Assembly: GCA_017477245.1 (NCBI GenBank)
Contig: JAFUWY010000037.1
Location: forward strand, 62,001 to 126,000
DNA from: Bacteroidales bacterium
GTDB lineage: Bacteria > Bacteroidota > Bacteroidia > Bacteroidales > UBA932
DNA length: 64,000 bases
Reading direction: 5' to 3'
Part shown: positions 44,670 to 53,746 of the stretch, one piece after another
Position numbering within the stretch: the stretch's first letter is position 1
Layout of the letters: every line of letters starts with the position of its first letter
Program-made: the position numbers and the translations under genes
Notes under the pieces: model-generated
Databases searched by the model: none
The model's input: only the letters and a program-made list of their open reading frames with translations
Told to the model about the DNA's origin: nothing

Positions 44670-45785
44670 TTGAAAATCGCCATACTGTCCTGCTTCTACC
44701 CTTTCCGCGGGGGGATTGCCCAGTTCAACGCCAACCTTTTTGAAGAGCTGGGCAAAGAGCACGACGTACGCGCGTTCAATTTCAGCCGTCAGTATCCGGA
44801 CATCCTTTTCCCGGGCAAGACCCAATACGTCACCCCTGAAGATGAAGCCGTACCCATCGAGGCGGAAGCCTTGCTGGATACGGCTGATCCTTTCTCCTGG
44901 GGACGCACGGCGCGGGCCATCCGCGACTGGGGAGCCGACCTGATTGTGGTCCGCTACTGGATGTCCTGGTTCGCCCCCTCCCTGGGCTGGGTCGTCCGCC
45001 ACACCGGCTGCAAGGCGGTCGGGATCCTGGACAACGTCGTCCCGCACGAGCCGCACTGGTTCGACGCCCCGCTGACCCGGTGGTTCCTGCGCGGGCTGGA
45101 CGGCGCGGTGACCCTCTGCGAGGAGGTCTCCCGCGACCTGCTCGCCCTGCGTCCGGACATCCCCCACACCGTCCTGCCGCATCCCATCTACACGCATTTC
45201 GGGGCCAGGCTGCCCCGGGCGGAAGCCGAGCGGATCCTCGGTCTGCCGTCCGGCCGCAGGACCCTGCTCTTCTTCGGGCTGATCCGCGACTACAAGGGCC
45301 TCGACATCCTGCTGAAGGCCTTCGACCTGCTGGACAGCCGCTACCAGCTGGTCATCGCCGGGGAGCCCTACGGCTCCTTCGACAAGTACCGGCGCCTGAT
45401 CGACGAAGGCCGCGACCCGGCCTCCGTCCACGTCTTCCCGGACTACATCCGCGACTCCGAAGTCAAGCGCTACTTCTCGGCCGCAGACCTGACGGTCCTC
45501 CCCTACCGCAGCGCCACCCAGAGCGGCATCAGCTCCGTCTCCTGCCATTTCGAGGTCCCGATGGTCGTCACCGACGTGGGCGGCCTCCGGGAGACCGTCG
45601 GACAGGCCGGCACGGGAATTGTCTGCGAACAAGGGACGCCCGCGTGCATCGCCGAGGCCATCGGACGCTATTTCGACGACCCTGCCCTGCAGGAGCACCT
45701 CCTGGACGGCATGCGCGCCGAGAAGCAGCGGCTCTCCTGGAGCCGGTTCTGCCGGGACCTGGCCGCTTTTGCCGACCGCTTATAA
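44670..45785 (+). CDS. Glycosyltransferase, GT-B fold (GT4-like)
   Basis: 371 residues, no signal. The N-terminal Rossmann half begins MKIAILSCFYPFRGGIAQF (Gly-rich loop), and the C-terminal half contains LLFFGLIRDYKGLDILLKAF and a donor-site region SGISSVSCHFEVPMVVTDVGGL, as in GT4 enzymes where a Glu usually binds the ribose. The start codon appears to be TTG (44670), 3 bp after the previous stop; no ATG or GTG fits the strand. Donor and acceptor are unknown. Probably in one operon with the Skp-like and periplasmic-binding-fold genes. Confidence 0.88.
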   Translation: MKIAILSCFYPFRGGIAQFNANLFEELGKEHDVRAFNFSRQYPDILFPGKTQYVTPEDEAVPIEAEALLDTADPFSWGRTARAIRDWGADLIVVRYWMSWFAPSLGWVVRHTGCKAVGILDNVVPHEPHWFDAPLTRWFLRGLDGAVTLCEEVSRDLLALRPDIPHTVLPHPIYTHFGARLPRAEAERILGLPSGRRTLLFFGLIRDYKGLDILLKAFDLLDSRYQLVIAGEPYGSFDKYRRLIDEGRDPASVHVFPDYIRDSEVKRYFSAADLTVLPYRSATQSGISSVSCHFEVPMVVTDVGGLRETVGQAGTGIVCEQGTPACIAEAIGRYFDDPALQEHLLDGMRAEKQRLSWSRFCRDLAAFADRL

Positions 45786-45794
45786 TCAAGGATC

Positions 45795-47042
45795 ATGAAA
45801 AGACTCTGCATACTCCTCATCCTGTTGAGCTCGCTGCCTTCCTGTGCGGCGGCGCAATGGTACCTGTTCCCCGGCAACAAGAAGGCCGCCGAGAAGACGA
45901 CCCAAAGGGACACCACCCGGCCCGCACGCACGGACAGCGTCGTGCGGCCGGCCCAGGACAGCCTCCGGACGGCGGGCGACACGCTCCTGCAGGAGGCCCC
46001 CGTCCCCGCCTGGGCGGACGCCTACCGGCAGGACATCCCCGACCTCATCCGCATCGGCCTGATCCTGCCCTTCCAGGCCTCCGGCACGACCGCCAGCGAG
46101 AACTTCCTGGACCTGTACGGCGGTGCGCTCATCGCGCTGCGCGAACTGGGTTCCGCCGGGCTGAAGGCGGAGCTGCAGGTCTATGATTCGGCCGACAAGA
46201 CGGCTTCGCTCGAGCAAGCCGTCCGCACCGGCAACGACCTGCTCATCGGCCCCGTGGCGCTGGCGGACATCCAGCGCGCCCTGCCGGCACTCCCCCATGA
46301 CAAGGTGCTCGTCTCCCCGCTGGAGCCCAAGGCAGCCGGGCTGGCGGCCGACGGCCCCGTCGTGCAGTCGCCCTGCCCCTGGACGGCCCAGATCGACGAG
46401 ATGGTCCGCTGGATCCGCGAGGAGCGGATGCCGACGGAAGAGATCTATGTCGTGCAGGACACGGCCGCCGTGGGACGCGGCGAGCAGAGCAACTACCTCA
46501 TGGCCCGGCTCCAGGAGAGCGGCATCCGCACGCGGAACGTCCTCTCCGTCGGGGAGATCCCCTTCGCCAAGGGCCGCAAGTTCCGTGTCGTCGTGGCCTC
46601 CGACCGTGACAGCTTCCTGGCCAGCTCCGTCCGGAGCCTGAGCATCCAGGGCGCACTCAACGACAATGTCGTCCTCTACGGCACCTCCCGCGTCCGCACC
46701 AACGGCACGGGCCCCAACGACCTGCACAACGTCAACGCCCACCTCACCTCCGCCTACTTCATCGACTACGAGGACCCGGCGGTCCGCGCATTCATCCTCG
46801 CGTACCGGGCGCTGTTCAACAACGAGCCCGGCTCCTTCGCCTTCCAGGGCTATGACACGATGCGCTACTTCGTCACGATGTGCACGAAGTACGGCCGCGA
46901 GTGGTACAAGAAACTGCCGGAGTACCGGCAGAAAGGATTGCAGTCGGATTTCCGCTTCACGGAGGAGAGCCCCCGCATCAACCAGGCCGCCCGCCGCGTC
47001 GTCTACAACAAAGACCTCACGACGACACTGATGGCCGGTTAG
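45795..47042 (+). CDS. Lipoprotein with periplasmic-binding-protein (type 1) fold
   Basis: 415 residues. Signal with a lipobox-like LPSC (Cys17), then a charged linker (about 25-80), and a two-lobed ligand-binding-like domain: IRIGLILPFQ, FLDLYGGALIALREL, LLIGPVALADIQRALP and FAFQGYDTMRYFVTM. Bacteroidetes relatives often carry a LysM domain as well; none is visible here. A role in envelope or peptidoglycan maintenance (LpoA-like) or amino acid binding are both possible. No ABC transporter genes are nearby. Convergent with recN, 11 bp apart. Confidence 0.7.
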   Translation: MKRLCILLILLSSLPSCAAAQWYLFPGNKKAAEKTTQRDTTRPARTDSVVRPAQDSLRTAGDTLLQEAPVPAWADAYRQDIPDLIRIGLILPFQASGTTASENFLDLYGGALIALRELGSAGLKAELQVYDSADKTASLEQAVRTGNDLLIGPVALADIQRALPALPHDKVLVSPLEPKAAGLAADGPVVQSPCPWTAQIDEMVRWIREERMPTEEIYVVQDTAAVGRGEQSNYLMARLQESGIRTRNVLSVGEIPFAKGRKFRVVVASDRDSFLASSVRSLSIQGALNDNVVLYGTSRVRTNGTGPNDLHNVNAHLTSAYFIDYEDPAVRAFILAYRALFNNEPGSFAFQGYDTMRYFVTMCTKYGREWYKKLPEYRQKGLQSDFRFTEESPRINQAARRVVYNKDLTTTLMAG

Positions 47043-47053
47043 GCCTTCCGCTC

Positions 47054-48718
47054 TTATTTACCCGAAAGAAGTTCCCGCGCGTTCTGCACGGCAGCCGGCG
47101 TGATCGTCGCCCCGCTGAGCAGGCGCGCGATTTCCATGGTCCGCTCCTCGCCCTGCACTTCGCGGATGGAGGAGACGGCCCGGCCGTCGGGCGTGATGTG
47201 CTTGGACACGACGAAATGCGCGTCGCCCTTGGCGGCCACCTGCGGCAGGTGCGTGATCGAGAGCACCTGCATGTCGCGCCCCATCTCGCAGATCATCCGG
47301 CCCATCTTGTCGGCAACGCTGCCGCTGACACCGGTGTCGATCTCGTCGAAGACCAGGGTCGGCATGCCGGCGAACCGGGCCATCATGGCCTTCAGGCTGA
47401 GCATGATGCGGGAGAGTTCGCCGCCGGACGCGCACTTGGACACGTCGGCCGGGTCGCGCCCGGTCGCCGAGAAGAGGAAGGCGATCCGGTCCGCGCCGGC
47501 AGGCCCTTCGGACGCCGGCTCCATCCGGACCTCGAAGACGGAACGGTCCAGCTCCAGGTAGCGCAGCGAGTCCGTGACGGCCTGTGAGAAGCCGGGCAGC
47601 GCCTTGCGGCGCGCCTCCCGGAGCGCGGTGCACAGGCCGGCGTAGTGCGCAGCCGCGGCCTTCTCTTCCTTCTCCAGATCCAGGATCCGGTCCTGCAGGG
47701 CCGTGGCGTCGAAGAGCATCTCGCTGTAGCGGTCGCGGACGGCGATGAGCTCTTCCAGGGTCTGGCAGCCATGTTTCTTGAGCAGGGTGTAGAGCAGGGA
47801 CATCCGGTCCTCCACCTGCGCGAGCCGCTCCGGCGACAGGTCCACCCGGCCGTCGAGCGTCTCCAGTTCGGCGCGGATGTCGTCCAGCTCGATCCGGGCC
47901 GAGTCCATGCGCTCCCGGAGCGCCGTCACGGACGGCAGGAAGCGGGCGATGTGCTCCAGGGCGCGGGCGCTCTCCTTGAGCGCCGCCACCACACCCGGGG
48001 TCTCCCCGTCCGGCAGGAGCCGGCCGAGGGCCAGGGCGAGCCCTTCCTTGATCTGCTCCGCGTTGGCCAGGCTGCGCTGCTCCTCCTCGAGGGTCTCGAG
48101 CTCGCCGGGCACGAGCGCCGCTTCGTCCAGCCGGCGCCACTGCGCTTCGTTGTACTCCCGGTCCGCCTGCTGGCGGGCCAGCTGCTCCCGCGCGCCGGCC
48201 AGCGCCGAGCGGACCTCCTGCAGCGCGCGCCACGCCTCGCGGCAGGCCTCGAGGGCGGCGCCGTTGCCGGCATAATGGTCGAGCACGGACAGCTGGAAAC
48301 GGGGATCCGTGAGCAGCAGGCTCTTGTGCTGGGAGTGGATGTCCACCAGGCGGCCGGCCACCTCCTGCAGGAGCGAGACCGGCACGGGACAGTCGTTGAT
48401 GAAGCTGCGCGAGCGTCCCGAGCGGGACACTACGCGGCGGACCAACAGCCGGCCGCCCCCGTCCTCGACATCCGCCTCGGACAGCAGGCGCGCCAGTTCG
48501 GCGTCCCGGGCGTCGAATTCAGCCTCGACGACGCACGAATCCGCGCCCTCCGCCAGCGCGGAAGCGTCGGCGCGGGCTCCGGCCAGCAGCGACAGGGCGC
48601 CCAGCAGGATGGACTTGCCGGCGCCAGTCTGGCCCGTAATAATGACCAGACCCTCCGGAAACGAGATATCCAGAGAGTCTATCAGTATGTAATGCTCGAT
48701 ATGGAGGCTATGCAGCAC
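47054..48718 (-). CDS. recN: DNA repair protein RecN
   Basis: SMC-like ATPase acting at double-strand breaks. 554 residues: Walker A IITGQTGAGKSILLGALS near residue 30, VDIHSQHKSLLL, a central coiled coil (about 150-350), ABC signature CASGGELSRIMLSLK and Walker B TLVFDEIDTGVSG. The start appears to be GTG (48716-48718), overlapping the omega gene by 11 bp. Last gene of the long minus-strand operon. Confidence 0.96.
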   Translation of the reverse strand: MLHSLHIEHYILIDSLDISFPEGLVIITGQTGAGKSILLGALSLLAGARADASALAEGADSCVVEAEFDARDAELARLLSEADVEDGGGRLLVRRVVSRSGRSRSFINDCPVPVSLLQEVAGRLVDIHSQHKSLLLTDPRFQLSVLDHYAGNGAALEACREAWRALQEVRSALAGAREQLARQQADREYNEAQWRRLDEAALVPGELETLEEEQRSLANAEQIKEGLALALGRLLPDGETPGVVAALKESARALEHIARFLPSVTALRERMDSARIELDDIRAELETLDGRVDLSPERLAQVEDRMSLLYTLLKKHGCQTLEELIAVRDRYSEMLFDATALQDRILDLEKEEKAAAAHYAGLCTALREARRKALPGFSQAVTDSLRYLELDRSVFEVRMEPASEGPAGADRIAFLFSATGRDPADVSKCASGGELSRIMLSLKAMMARFAGMPTLVFDEIDTGVSGSVADKMGRMICEMGRDMQVLSITHLPQVAAKGDAHFVVSKHITPDGRAVSSIREVQGEERTMEIARLLSGATITPAAVQNARELLSGK

Positions 48719-49028
48719 CGTCTTCCTGGGCTACCCGGTAGTACAGCTCACCGTCCTCGAATTCGGAAATGGCGACGAGGTCCGGCTTGGGCTGGCGCTC
48801 ATAGTACTTGGAGATTTCAATCTGTTCCTTGTTCTCGAAGACCTCGTCCATCGTGTCCCGCTCTCCGCGGAAATCCTCCAGTTTCTTGGCGAGTTCCTTC
48901 TTCTCGGCCAGCGCGATCTGGTTGGCGCGCTTGGAGAGGATGACGACAGTCTCATAGATGTTGCCCGTCGGGGCGGCGAGATCCTTGATGTCCCGCGTGA
49001 TGGTATTGGTAGGTATTTTCTTTTCCAT
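48708..49028 (-). CDS. rpoZ: RNA polymerase omega-subunit family protein
   Basis: 106 residues matching the Bacteroidetes form of omega: TITRDIKDLAAPTGNIYETV, KRANQIALAEKKEL, and the conserved tail NKEQIEISKYYERQPKPDLV. It binds and stabilises the beta-prime subunit. It lies between bamD (36-bp gap) and recN (overlap), the arrangement common in this phylum. Confidence 0.9.
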   Translation of the reverse strand: MEKKIPTNTITRDIKDLAAPTGNIYETVVILSKRANQIALAEKKELAKKLEDFRGERDTMDEVFENKEQIEISKYYERQPKPDLVAISEFEDGELYYRVAQEDGAA

Positions 49029-49064
49029 ATCTAGAATACGGGGGCTTCCCGTCGGGAAGTTTCA

Positions 49065-49859
49065 TTATTTTTCTTTCACCTTGTTGTACAGGCCGTCCAG
49101 CTCCTTGCGGTGGGAGGATTCGGGATACTCCCCGACGAAGTTGAGATAGTCGTCCTGGAAGGTCAGGTAGCGCTCCTTCTGCTTCTCGACGACGCTCATC
49201 TTGGCGTATTTGTACGAGGACATCGCGGTGTAATAGAGGATTTCCTCGCGGTAGATGTTCTCCGCGTTGTCCTTCAGGACGTTCCGCAGGGCCACGCGGG
49301 CCGCCAGGTAGTCCTCGAGCGTGTAGTAGATCTTGGCGTTCTCGTACGCCTTGCGGTCCAGCCGGTCGCTCAGCTCCTGCATGCGGTGGCGGATGATGTC
49401 GGAATTGGCGCCCTCCGGATGCTCGCGCAGGTACTCGCCCATCGCAGTGATGCAGGTATAGGTCGGCGTCTGGTCCAGCTCGTAGCGGAGCGTGGCGCGG
49501 TACAGGCAGTCGATGCGCAGGAACTCGGCCATCTCCGAGAAGGAACTCTGCGGGAAATAGGTCAGGTACTGCTGGAAGTTGGTCTCGGCCGTGTAGTAGT
49601 CCTTGTTGGAATAGTTGCTCAGGCCCAGGTAATACATCACCGTGTCGTGCCGCTCGGTGCCGTTGGTGAGCAGCGTGAGGGACTCGAACAGCTGGGCGGC
49701 GCGGGTGTACTTGCCGCCGTTGAAATACTCGAAGGCCGCCTTGTACTTGGCGTCCACGTCACTGCTCTCCAGGATCTTGTCATACTGGCTCTTGCACGCG
49801 GAGACGCCGGCCAGCAGGAGCAGCGCCATCAGCAAAAGGGAATTCGTTCTTCTTCTCAT
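49065..49859 (-). CDS. bamD: Outer membrane assembly lipoprotein BamD
   Basis: Essential BAM partner of BamA. 264 residues: signal ending in a lipobox-like SAC (Cys near residue 22), then TPR-type helical repeats (KYKAAFEYFNGGKYTRAAQLF, YYLGLSNYSNKDYYTAETNF). SQYDKILESSD after the Cys is typical. The ATG shares an ATGA with the trxB stop; the longer frame to 50033 lies in trxB and is rejected. Confidence 0.93.
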   Translation of the reverse strand: MRRRTNSLLLMALLLLAGVSACKSQYDKILESSDVDAKYKAAFEYFNGGKYTRAAQLFESLTLLTNGTERHDTVMYYLGLSNYSNKDYYTAETNFQQYLTYFPQSSFSEMAEFLRIDCLYRATLRYELDQTPTYTCITAMGEYLREHPEGANSDIIRHRMQELSDRLDRKAYENAKIYYTLEDYLAARVALRNVLKDNAENIYREEILYYTAMSSYKYAKMSVVEKQKERYLTFQDDYLNFVGEYPESSHRKELDGLYNKVKEK

Positions 49860-50776
49860 CGTTTCAAATATTTTTCGGCATCCAGCGCAGCCCGGCAGCC
49901 CGAAGCGGCGGCGTTGACCGCCTGGCGGTAATGCGGGTCCTGCACATCTCCCGCGGCGAACACGCCCTCGACGTTGGTGCGGCTGCTGCCGCCGTCCGTC
50001 AGGATGTAGCCCGCCTCGTCCACCGCCACCCACGGCGCGAACAGCTCGGAGGCCGGGTGGTGGCCGATGGCCAGGAAAAAGCCGTCTATCCGGATATCAA
50101 AAACCTCGCCATCCTTGCGCAGCAGCCGCGCGCCGGTCACGCCGGAGGCGTCGCCGAGCACTTCCTGCGTGTTGCAGTTCCACAGGATCTCGATGTTGGG
50201 GGTATTCTTCACGCGCTCCTGCATGGCCACGGAGGCGCGCAGGACATCGCGCCGCACGATCATGTAGACCTTGCGGCACAGGCCGGCCAGGTAGGAGGCC
50301 TCCTCGCAGGCCGTGTCGCCGCCGCCCACGACGGCCACGTCCTTCTTGCGGTAGAAGAAACCGTCGCAGGTCGCGCACGCGGACACGCCCAGGCCGCGGA
50401 ACTTCTCCTCGGAGGGCAGGCCCAGGTAGCGGGCCGTAGCGCCGGTGGCGATGATCAGGGCATCGGCTTCCTGCTCCACCGTGCCGTCCACCGTCAGGCG
50501 GAACGGGCGCACGCCCAGGTCCACGGCCGTGACGGCGCCGCGGCGGATGTCCGCGCCCAGATTGACGGCCTGCTCGCGCATGTCGTTCATGAGCTGGTTG
50601 GCGTCCACGCCCTTGGGGAAACCGGGATAGTTCTCCACGACGGTCGTCGTGGTGAGCTGGCCGCCCGGGGTCATGCCTTCGTACAGGACGGGAGCCAGGG
50701 CCGCCCGGGAAGCGTATATCGCAGCGGTATAGCCCGCAGGGCCGCCGCCGATGATCAGACATTTGATGTGTTCCAT
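49856..50776 (-). CDS. trxB: Thioredoxin reductase
   Basis: FAD/NADPH flavoenzyme reducing thioredoxin. 306 residues: FAD motif LIIGGGPAGYTAAIYA at the N-terminus, redox pair Cys134-Ala-Thr-Cys137, NADPH motif VAVVGGGDTACEEA and C-terminal FAAGDVQDPHYRQAVNAA. ATG 50776 is preferred over 50782 (MNMEH). It follows a Fur-like regulator by 22 bp, which might tie its expression to oxidative or metal stress. Confidence 0.97.
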   Translation of the reverse strand: MEHIKCLIIGGGPAGYTAAIYASRAALAPVLYEGMTPGGQLTTTTVVENYPGFPKGVDANQLMNDMREQAVNLGADIRRGAVTAVDLGVRPFRLTVDGTVEQEADALIIATGATARYLGLPSEEKFRGLGVSACATCDGFFYRKKDVAVVGGGDTACEEASYLAGLCRKVYMIVRRDVLRASVAMQERVKNTPNIEILWNCNTQEVLGDASGVTGARLLRKDGEVFDIRIDGFFLAIGHHPASELFAPWVAVDEAGYILTDGGSSRTNVEGVFAAGDVQDPHYRQAVNAAASGCRAALDAEKYLKR

Positions 50777-50798
50777 ATTCATTTTCGTTTGTTTCTTC

Positions 50799-51257
50799 TC
50801 ATTTGGCCCGGGCCGTCTTGCGCGTCGGGTGGCACAGCAGCAGGACTTCGAATCCGTCGATCTTGTAGCCGCGGAAACGGCGGCCCTTGAAGTGGGCTTC
50901 GAACCAGGAGACGAGCTCCGCGTCATTGAGGTCGCGCCAGTTCTGGTTCTGCGTGTCGTACAGGTGCAGGTGGCGGTCCGCCCGGACGTCGAACACCTGC
51001 CGGACCCCCTGGCCGCAGCGGCGGTCGTAGATCCCCAGGTCCGCCAGGGTGGAGAGGATGTTGTAGACCGACGCCGGGGAGACGGGCGTCCCACCCTGCG
51101 CGGCGACCTGCGCGGCGACTTCGTCCGCGCCGGCGTGCACGAGCACGCGCATCGCCTCGTGGACGGCCAGCCGCTGGGGCGTCGCCTTGAGTCCCTTGTC
51201 CCTGAGCATCTTCCTGAATCTCAGGATGTCCGGTATATCCTTGTCCTTGCCCTTCAT
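50799..51257 (-). CDS. Fur-family transcriptional regulator lacking the structural CxxC motifs
   Basis: 152 residues. The winged-helix part is standard for Fur/PerR (FRKMLRDKGLKATPQRLAVHEAM, SPASVYNILSTLADLG). The metal region HLHLYDTQNQ keeps His residues but has DTQ where relatives have CxxC, and no C-terminal CxxC pair exists; the only Cys are isolated (RRCGQG, LLLCHP). It would not hold the usual structural zinc, though many PerR-like proteins vary. It sits between rpoN (3-bp gap) and trxB, so it may control this operon. Metal or peroxide sensing is a guess. Confidence 0.85.
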   Translation of the reverse strand: MKGKDKDIPDILRFRKMLRDKGLKATPQRLAVHEAMRVLVHAGADEVAAQVAAQGGTPVSPASVYNILSTLADLGIYDRRCGQGVRQVFDVRADRHLHLYDTQNQNWRDLNDAELVSWFEAHFKGRRFRGYKIDGFEVLLLCHPTRKTARAK

Positions 51258-51260
51258 CGT

Positions 51261-52664
51261 CTAGAGTTTCTTGCGCCAGCGGGCCAGCGGGATGCCGAGC
51301 TGGCCGCGGTACTTGGCGATGGTGCGCCGCGCCACCTTGTAGCCGCGGCGGCCCATCTCGACGACCAGCTGCTCGTCCGTGAGGGGCTTGCGCTTGTCTT
51401 CCGCGTCCACGCATTCCTGCAGGACCTTCTTCAGTTCGCGGGTGGAGACCTCCTCGCCCTCCTTGTTCTCCATGCCTTCGGAGAAGAAGTACTTGAGCGG
51501 GAAGATGCCGAAATGGGTCTCGATATACTTGCTGTTCACGACGCGCGAGATGGTCGAGATGTCGAACCCGGTCTTCTCGGCGATGTCCTTGAGCACCATC
51601 GGCTTCAGGTCCGCCTCGTCGCCCGACACGAAGTAGGCGTGCTGGTACTCGAGGATGGCCGACATGGTCTTGTTGAGGGTGTTCTGGCGCTGCTTGAGCG
51701 CCTCCACGAACCACTTGGCGGAGTCCAGCTTCTGGCGGACGAAGGTGGCCGCCTCCTTCTGGGCGCGCTCCGAGGAGCCCTTGGCCTCGATCAGCAGGTC
51801 AGCGTATTTCTTGTTGACCCGCAGCTCCGGGACGGAGAAACGGGGCATGGTGAAGGACAGCTCACCGTCGTGCTCCTCCAGGACGAAGTCCGGCACGATC
51901 TGCTGCGCCTGGTCGGTGTAGGTGTAGTCCACCTCGCCGCCCGGCGCGGGATTGAGCTTCACGATGCGGGCCATCGCCCGCTTGAGCTCGTCCTCCGACA
52001 GGCCCAGCCGGGACATGATCTTCTGGAAGTGCTTGTTGGAGAATTCCTGGAAATAGTCCTGCAGGATCCGCTCGGCGTTGAGCACGTCCCGGGACTGCTT
52101 CATCGTGCGGAGCTGGAGCAGCAGGCACTCGCGCAGGTCGCGCGCACCGACGCCGGCGGGATCGAAGTCCTGGACCACCTTGAGCATCTCCAGCACCTCG
52201 TCCGCATCCGTCTGGATGCCGGCCCGGAAGGCCATGTCGTCCACCAGCGACTCGATGTCCCGGCGGAGATAGCCGTCCTCGTCGAGCGAGCCGATGATGA
52301 AGGCGGCGATGTTGTACTGCTCCGGGGTGAGGTTGCGGTAGCCCAGCTGGTCCATCAGGCTCTGGGTGAAACTCTGCCGCACCGAGAAGGTGTTGTATTC
52401 CGGGCGGGGGTCCTTCCCCCAGTTGTTGACGCGGGTGCGGTAGGAAGGGATGTCCCCCTCGTCCGTGATCTCGTCCAGCGAGACGTCCTTGGCCTCCTCG
52501 GGCTTGTCCGGATCCGGCGAATCATCCAGCACGGGATTCTCCTCCAGCTCCGTACGGATCCGCTGCTCGAGTTCCTGGATCGGGAGCTCGATCAGCTTGA
52601 TCGTTTGGATCTGCAGCGGGGAGAGCTTCTGCTGCTGCTTGATTTCCAGTCCTTGCTTGATCAT
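51261..52664 (-). CDS. rpoN: RNA polymerase sigma-54 factor
   Basis: 467 residues. Region I is Gln/Leu-rich (QQQKLSPLQIQTIKLIELPI), followed by an acidic region II, the core-binding domain (about 110-300) and the C-terminal RpoN box ARRTIAKYRGQLGIP that reads the -24 element. Needs an AAA+ activator, none of which is in this window. It abuts the SPOR-protein gene with no gap and precedes the Fur-like gene by 3 bp. Confidence 0.97.
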   Translation of the reverse strand: MIKQGLEIKQQQKLSPLQIQTIKLIELPIQELEQRIRTELEENPVLDDSPDPDKPEEAKDVSLDEITDEGDIPSYRTRVNNWGKDPRPEYNTFSVRQSFTQSLMDQLGYRNLTPEQYNIAAFIIGSLDEDGYLRRDIESLVDDMAFRAGIQTDADEVLEMLKVVQDFDPAGVGARDLRECLLLQLRTMKQSRDVLNAERILQDYFQEFSNKHFQKIMSRLGLSEDELKRAMARIVKLNPAPGGEVDYTYTDQAQQIVPDFVLEEHDGELSFTMPRFSVPELRVNKKYADLLIEAKGSSERAQKEAATFVRQKLDSAKWFVEALKQRQNTLNKTMSAILEYQHAYFVSGDEADLKPMVLKDIAEKTGFDISTISRVVNSKYIETHFGIFPLKYFFSEGMENKEGEEVSTRELKKVLQECVDAEDKRKPLTDEQLVVEMGRRGYKVARRTIAKYRGQLGIPLARWRKKL

Positions 52665-53204
52665 CTACGGCATCACGGTTTCGGACATCCGGTTCCCCGA
52701 CTGCCCGATGGAAGGGTACTTGAAACGTTCGCGGACGATGAAGGCGTCCGGGAAATCCGGCTTGATCTGCCGCAGCAGGGCCTCCGCGTCCAGGCGCGAG
52801 CGGAAATTGCCCACCGAGACCTTGAAGTTCGGCGAAGCATAGGAGCGGTAGGCCTGGATGCCGGGATACATCGCGCTGAAACGGCGGATCACCGCGGCGG
52901 ATTCTTCGCGCGCGGTCCGGCTGCTCGCGAAGTAGAGCCGGATCCGGAATCCGCTGTAGGTCTTGGAAGCATTCTTCTCGACCTGTCGGTTCAGGGCCTG
53001 GCGGACGGCGGCGGGCTGCCGCACGATCACCTGCTCGGGCAGGGCCGAGAAGATGTCCCGGCCCAGCAGGGTCGAGTCCACCTGCACTTCGGTGCCCGTG
53101 TGCTCCAGTTCGTCTCCCGCCTCCTCCAGGTTCTGGGCGGAGAGGAGCGGCGCCGCGAGCGCGGCCAGGACGAGGACCAGTATGCTTTTCTTATTCATCT
53201 TCAT
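52665..53204 (-). CDS. Exported SPOR-domain-like protein
   Basis: 179 residues with a signal peptide (KKSILVLVLAALAAPLLSAQ). The C-terminal half resembles a SPOR peptidoglycan-binding domain: GFRIRLYFASSRTAREESAAV and FKVSVGNFRSRLDAEALLRQI, with the characteristic strand-helix repeat. SPOR proteins bind denuded septal glycan; a cell-wall role is likely. Overlaps the preceding lipoprotein gene by 14 bp and directly abuts rpoN. Confidence 0.8.
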   Translation of the reverse strand: MKMNKKSILVLVLAALAAPLLSAQNLEEAGDELEHTGTEVQVDSTLLGRDIFSALPEQVIVRQPAAVRQALNRQVEKNASKTYSGFRIRLYFASSRTAREESAAVIRRFSAMYPGIQAYRSYASPNFKVSVGNFRSRLDAEALLRQIKPDFPDAFIVRERFKYPSIGQSGNRMSETVMP

Positions 53205-53685
53205 CGACTTGTTGCTGTGTTTGGCTGATGAGGGTGCTCAGCGGGATATCCTTCAATTCAATATTCTTGCCAATCCCGCCGCGCAGGGCGACCTTGCCCG
53301 TGACGGTGAAGGTCACGTCGTCGTAGGCGCTCTCGTTGCTGACCAGCTTGAGGAGCTGGAAGGGGTTGAAACCCTCGGCGATATGGCCCCGGACGGGGAT
53401 GCGGTAGACCTTGTCGGTCCGGCCGGACACGATGAGCTGGTCCGCCGACACGGTGACGGCATCCTGCCCCTGGTATTTCGCCAGGCCCTCGAGGCCGGTC
53501 ACCTCGAACGCCACGGTCGGGTTGTGGATCCCCACCTCGATGAGCGCGGATAGGTCGGACAGTCCCTCCGGCACGATCGAGATGATGCGGGCCGATGTGA
53601 CCGTGATATCCTTGTAGCTATGTCCCTTGCAGCCGGCGAGCAGCAGGGAGAGCAGGACCAGGACGAGTATGTGGATTCTCTTCAT
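53191..53685 (-). CDS. LEA14-like (WHy-type) lipoprotein
   Basis: 164 residues: signal with a clear lipobox LAGC (Cys19), then a single beta-sandwich domain like LEA type 2 proteins (ARIISIVPEGLSDLSALIEV, GIHNPTVAFEVTGLEGLA; the NPT turn is typical). The tail is acidic (DEDE). It is first in the operon leading to rpoN, trxB, bamD, omega and recN. Function is unknown; family assignment is moderate. Confidence 0.72.
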   Translation of the reverse strand: MKRIHILVLVLLSLLLAGCKGHSYKDITVTSARIISIVPEGLSDLSALIEVGIHNPTVAFEVTGLEGLAKYQGQDAVTVSADQLIVSGRTDKVYRIPVRGHIAEGFNPFQLLKLVSNESAYDDVTFTVTGKVALRGGIGKNIELKDIPLSTLISQTQQQVDEDE

Positions 53686-53710
53686 AGGAATCTTGCGCTA
53701 AACTATCCTA

Positions 53711-53718
53711 CAAAGATA
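53711..53718 (-). promoter_or_regulatory. -7 box before the LEA-SPOR-rpoN operon
   Basis: TATCTTTG on the minus strand, 25 bp before the first ATG. It is divergent from the miaB box, 11 bp away. Confidence 0.5.
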
Positions 53719-53729
53719 AGAAAAATCTC

Positions 53730-53737
53730 TATCTTTG
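53730..53737 (+). promoter_or_regulatory. -7 box before miaB
   Basis: TATCTTTG, 9 bp before the miaB ATG. Confidence 0.5.
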
Positions 53738-53746
53738 CGACTGCGA

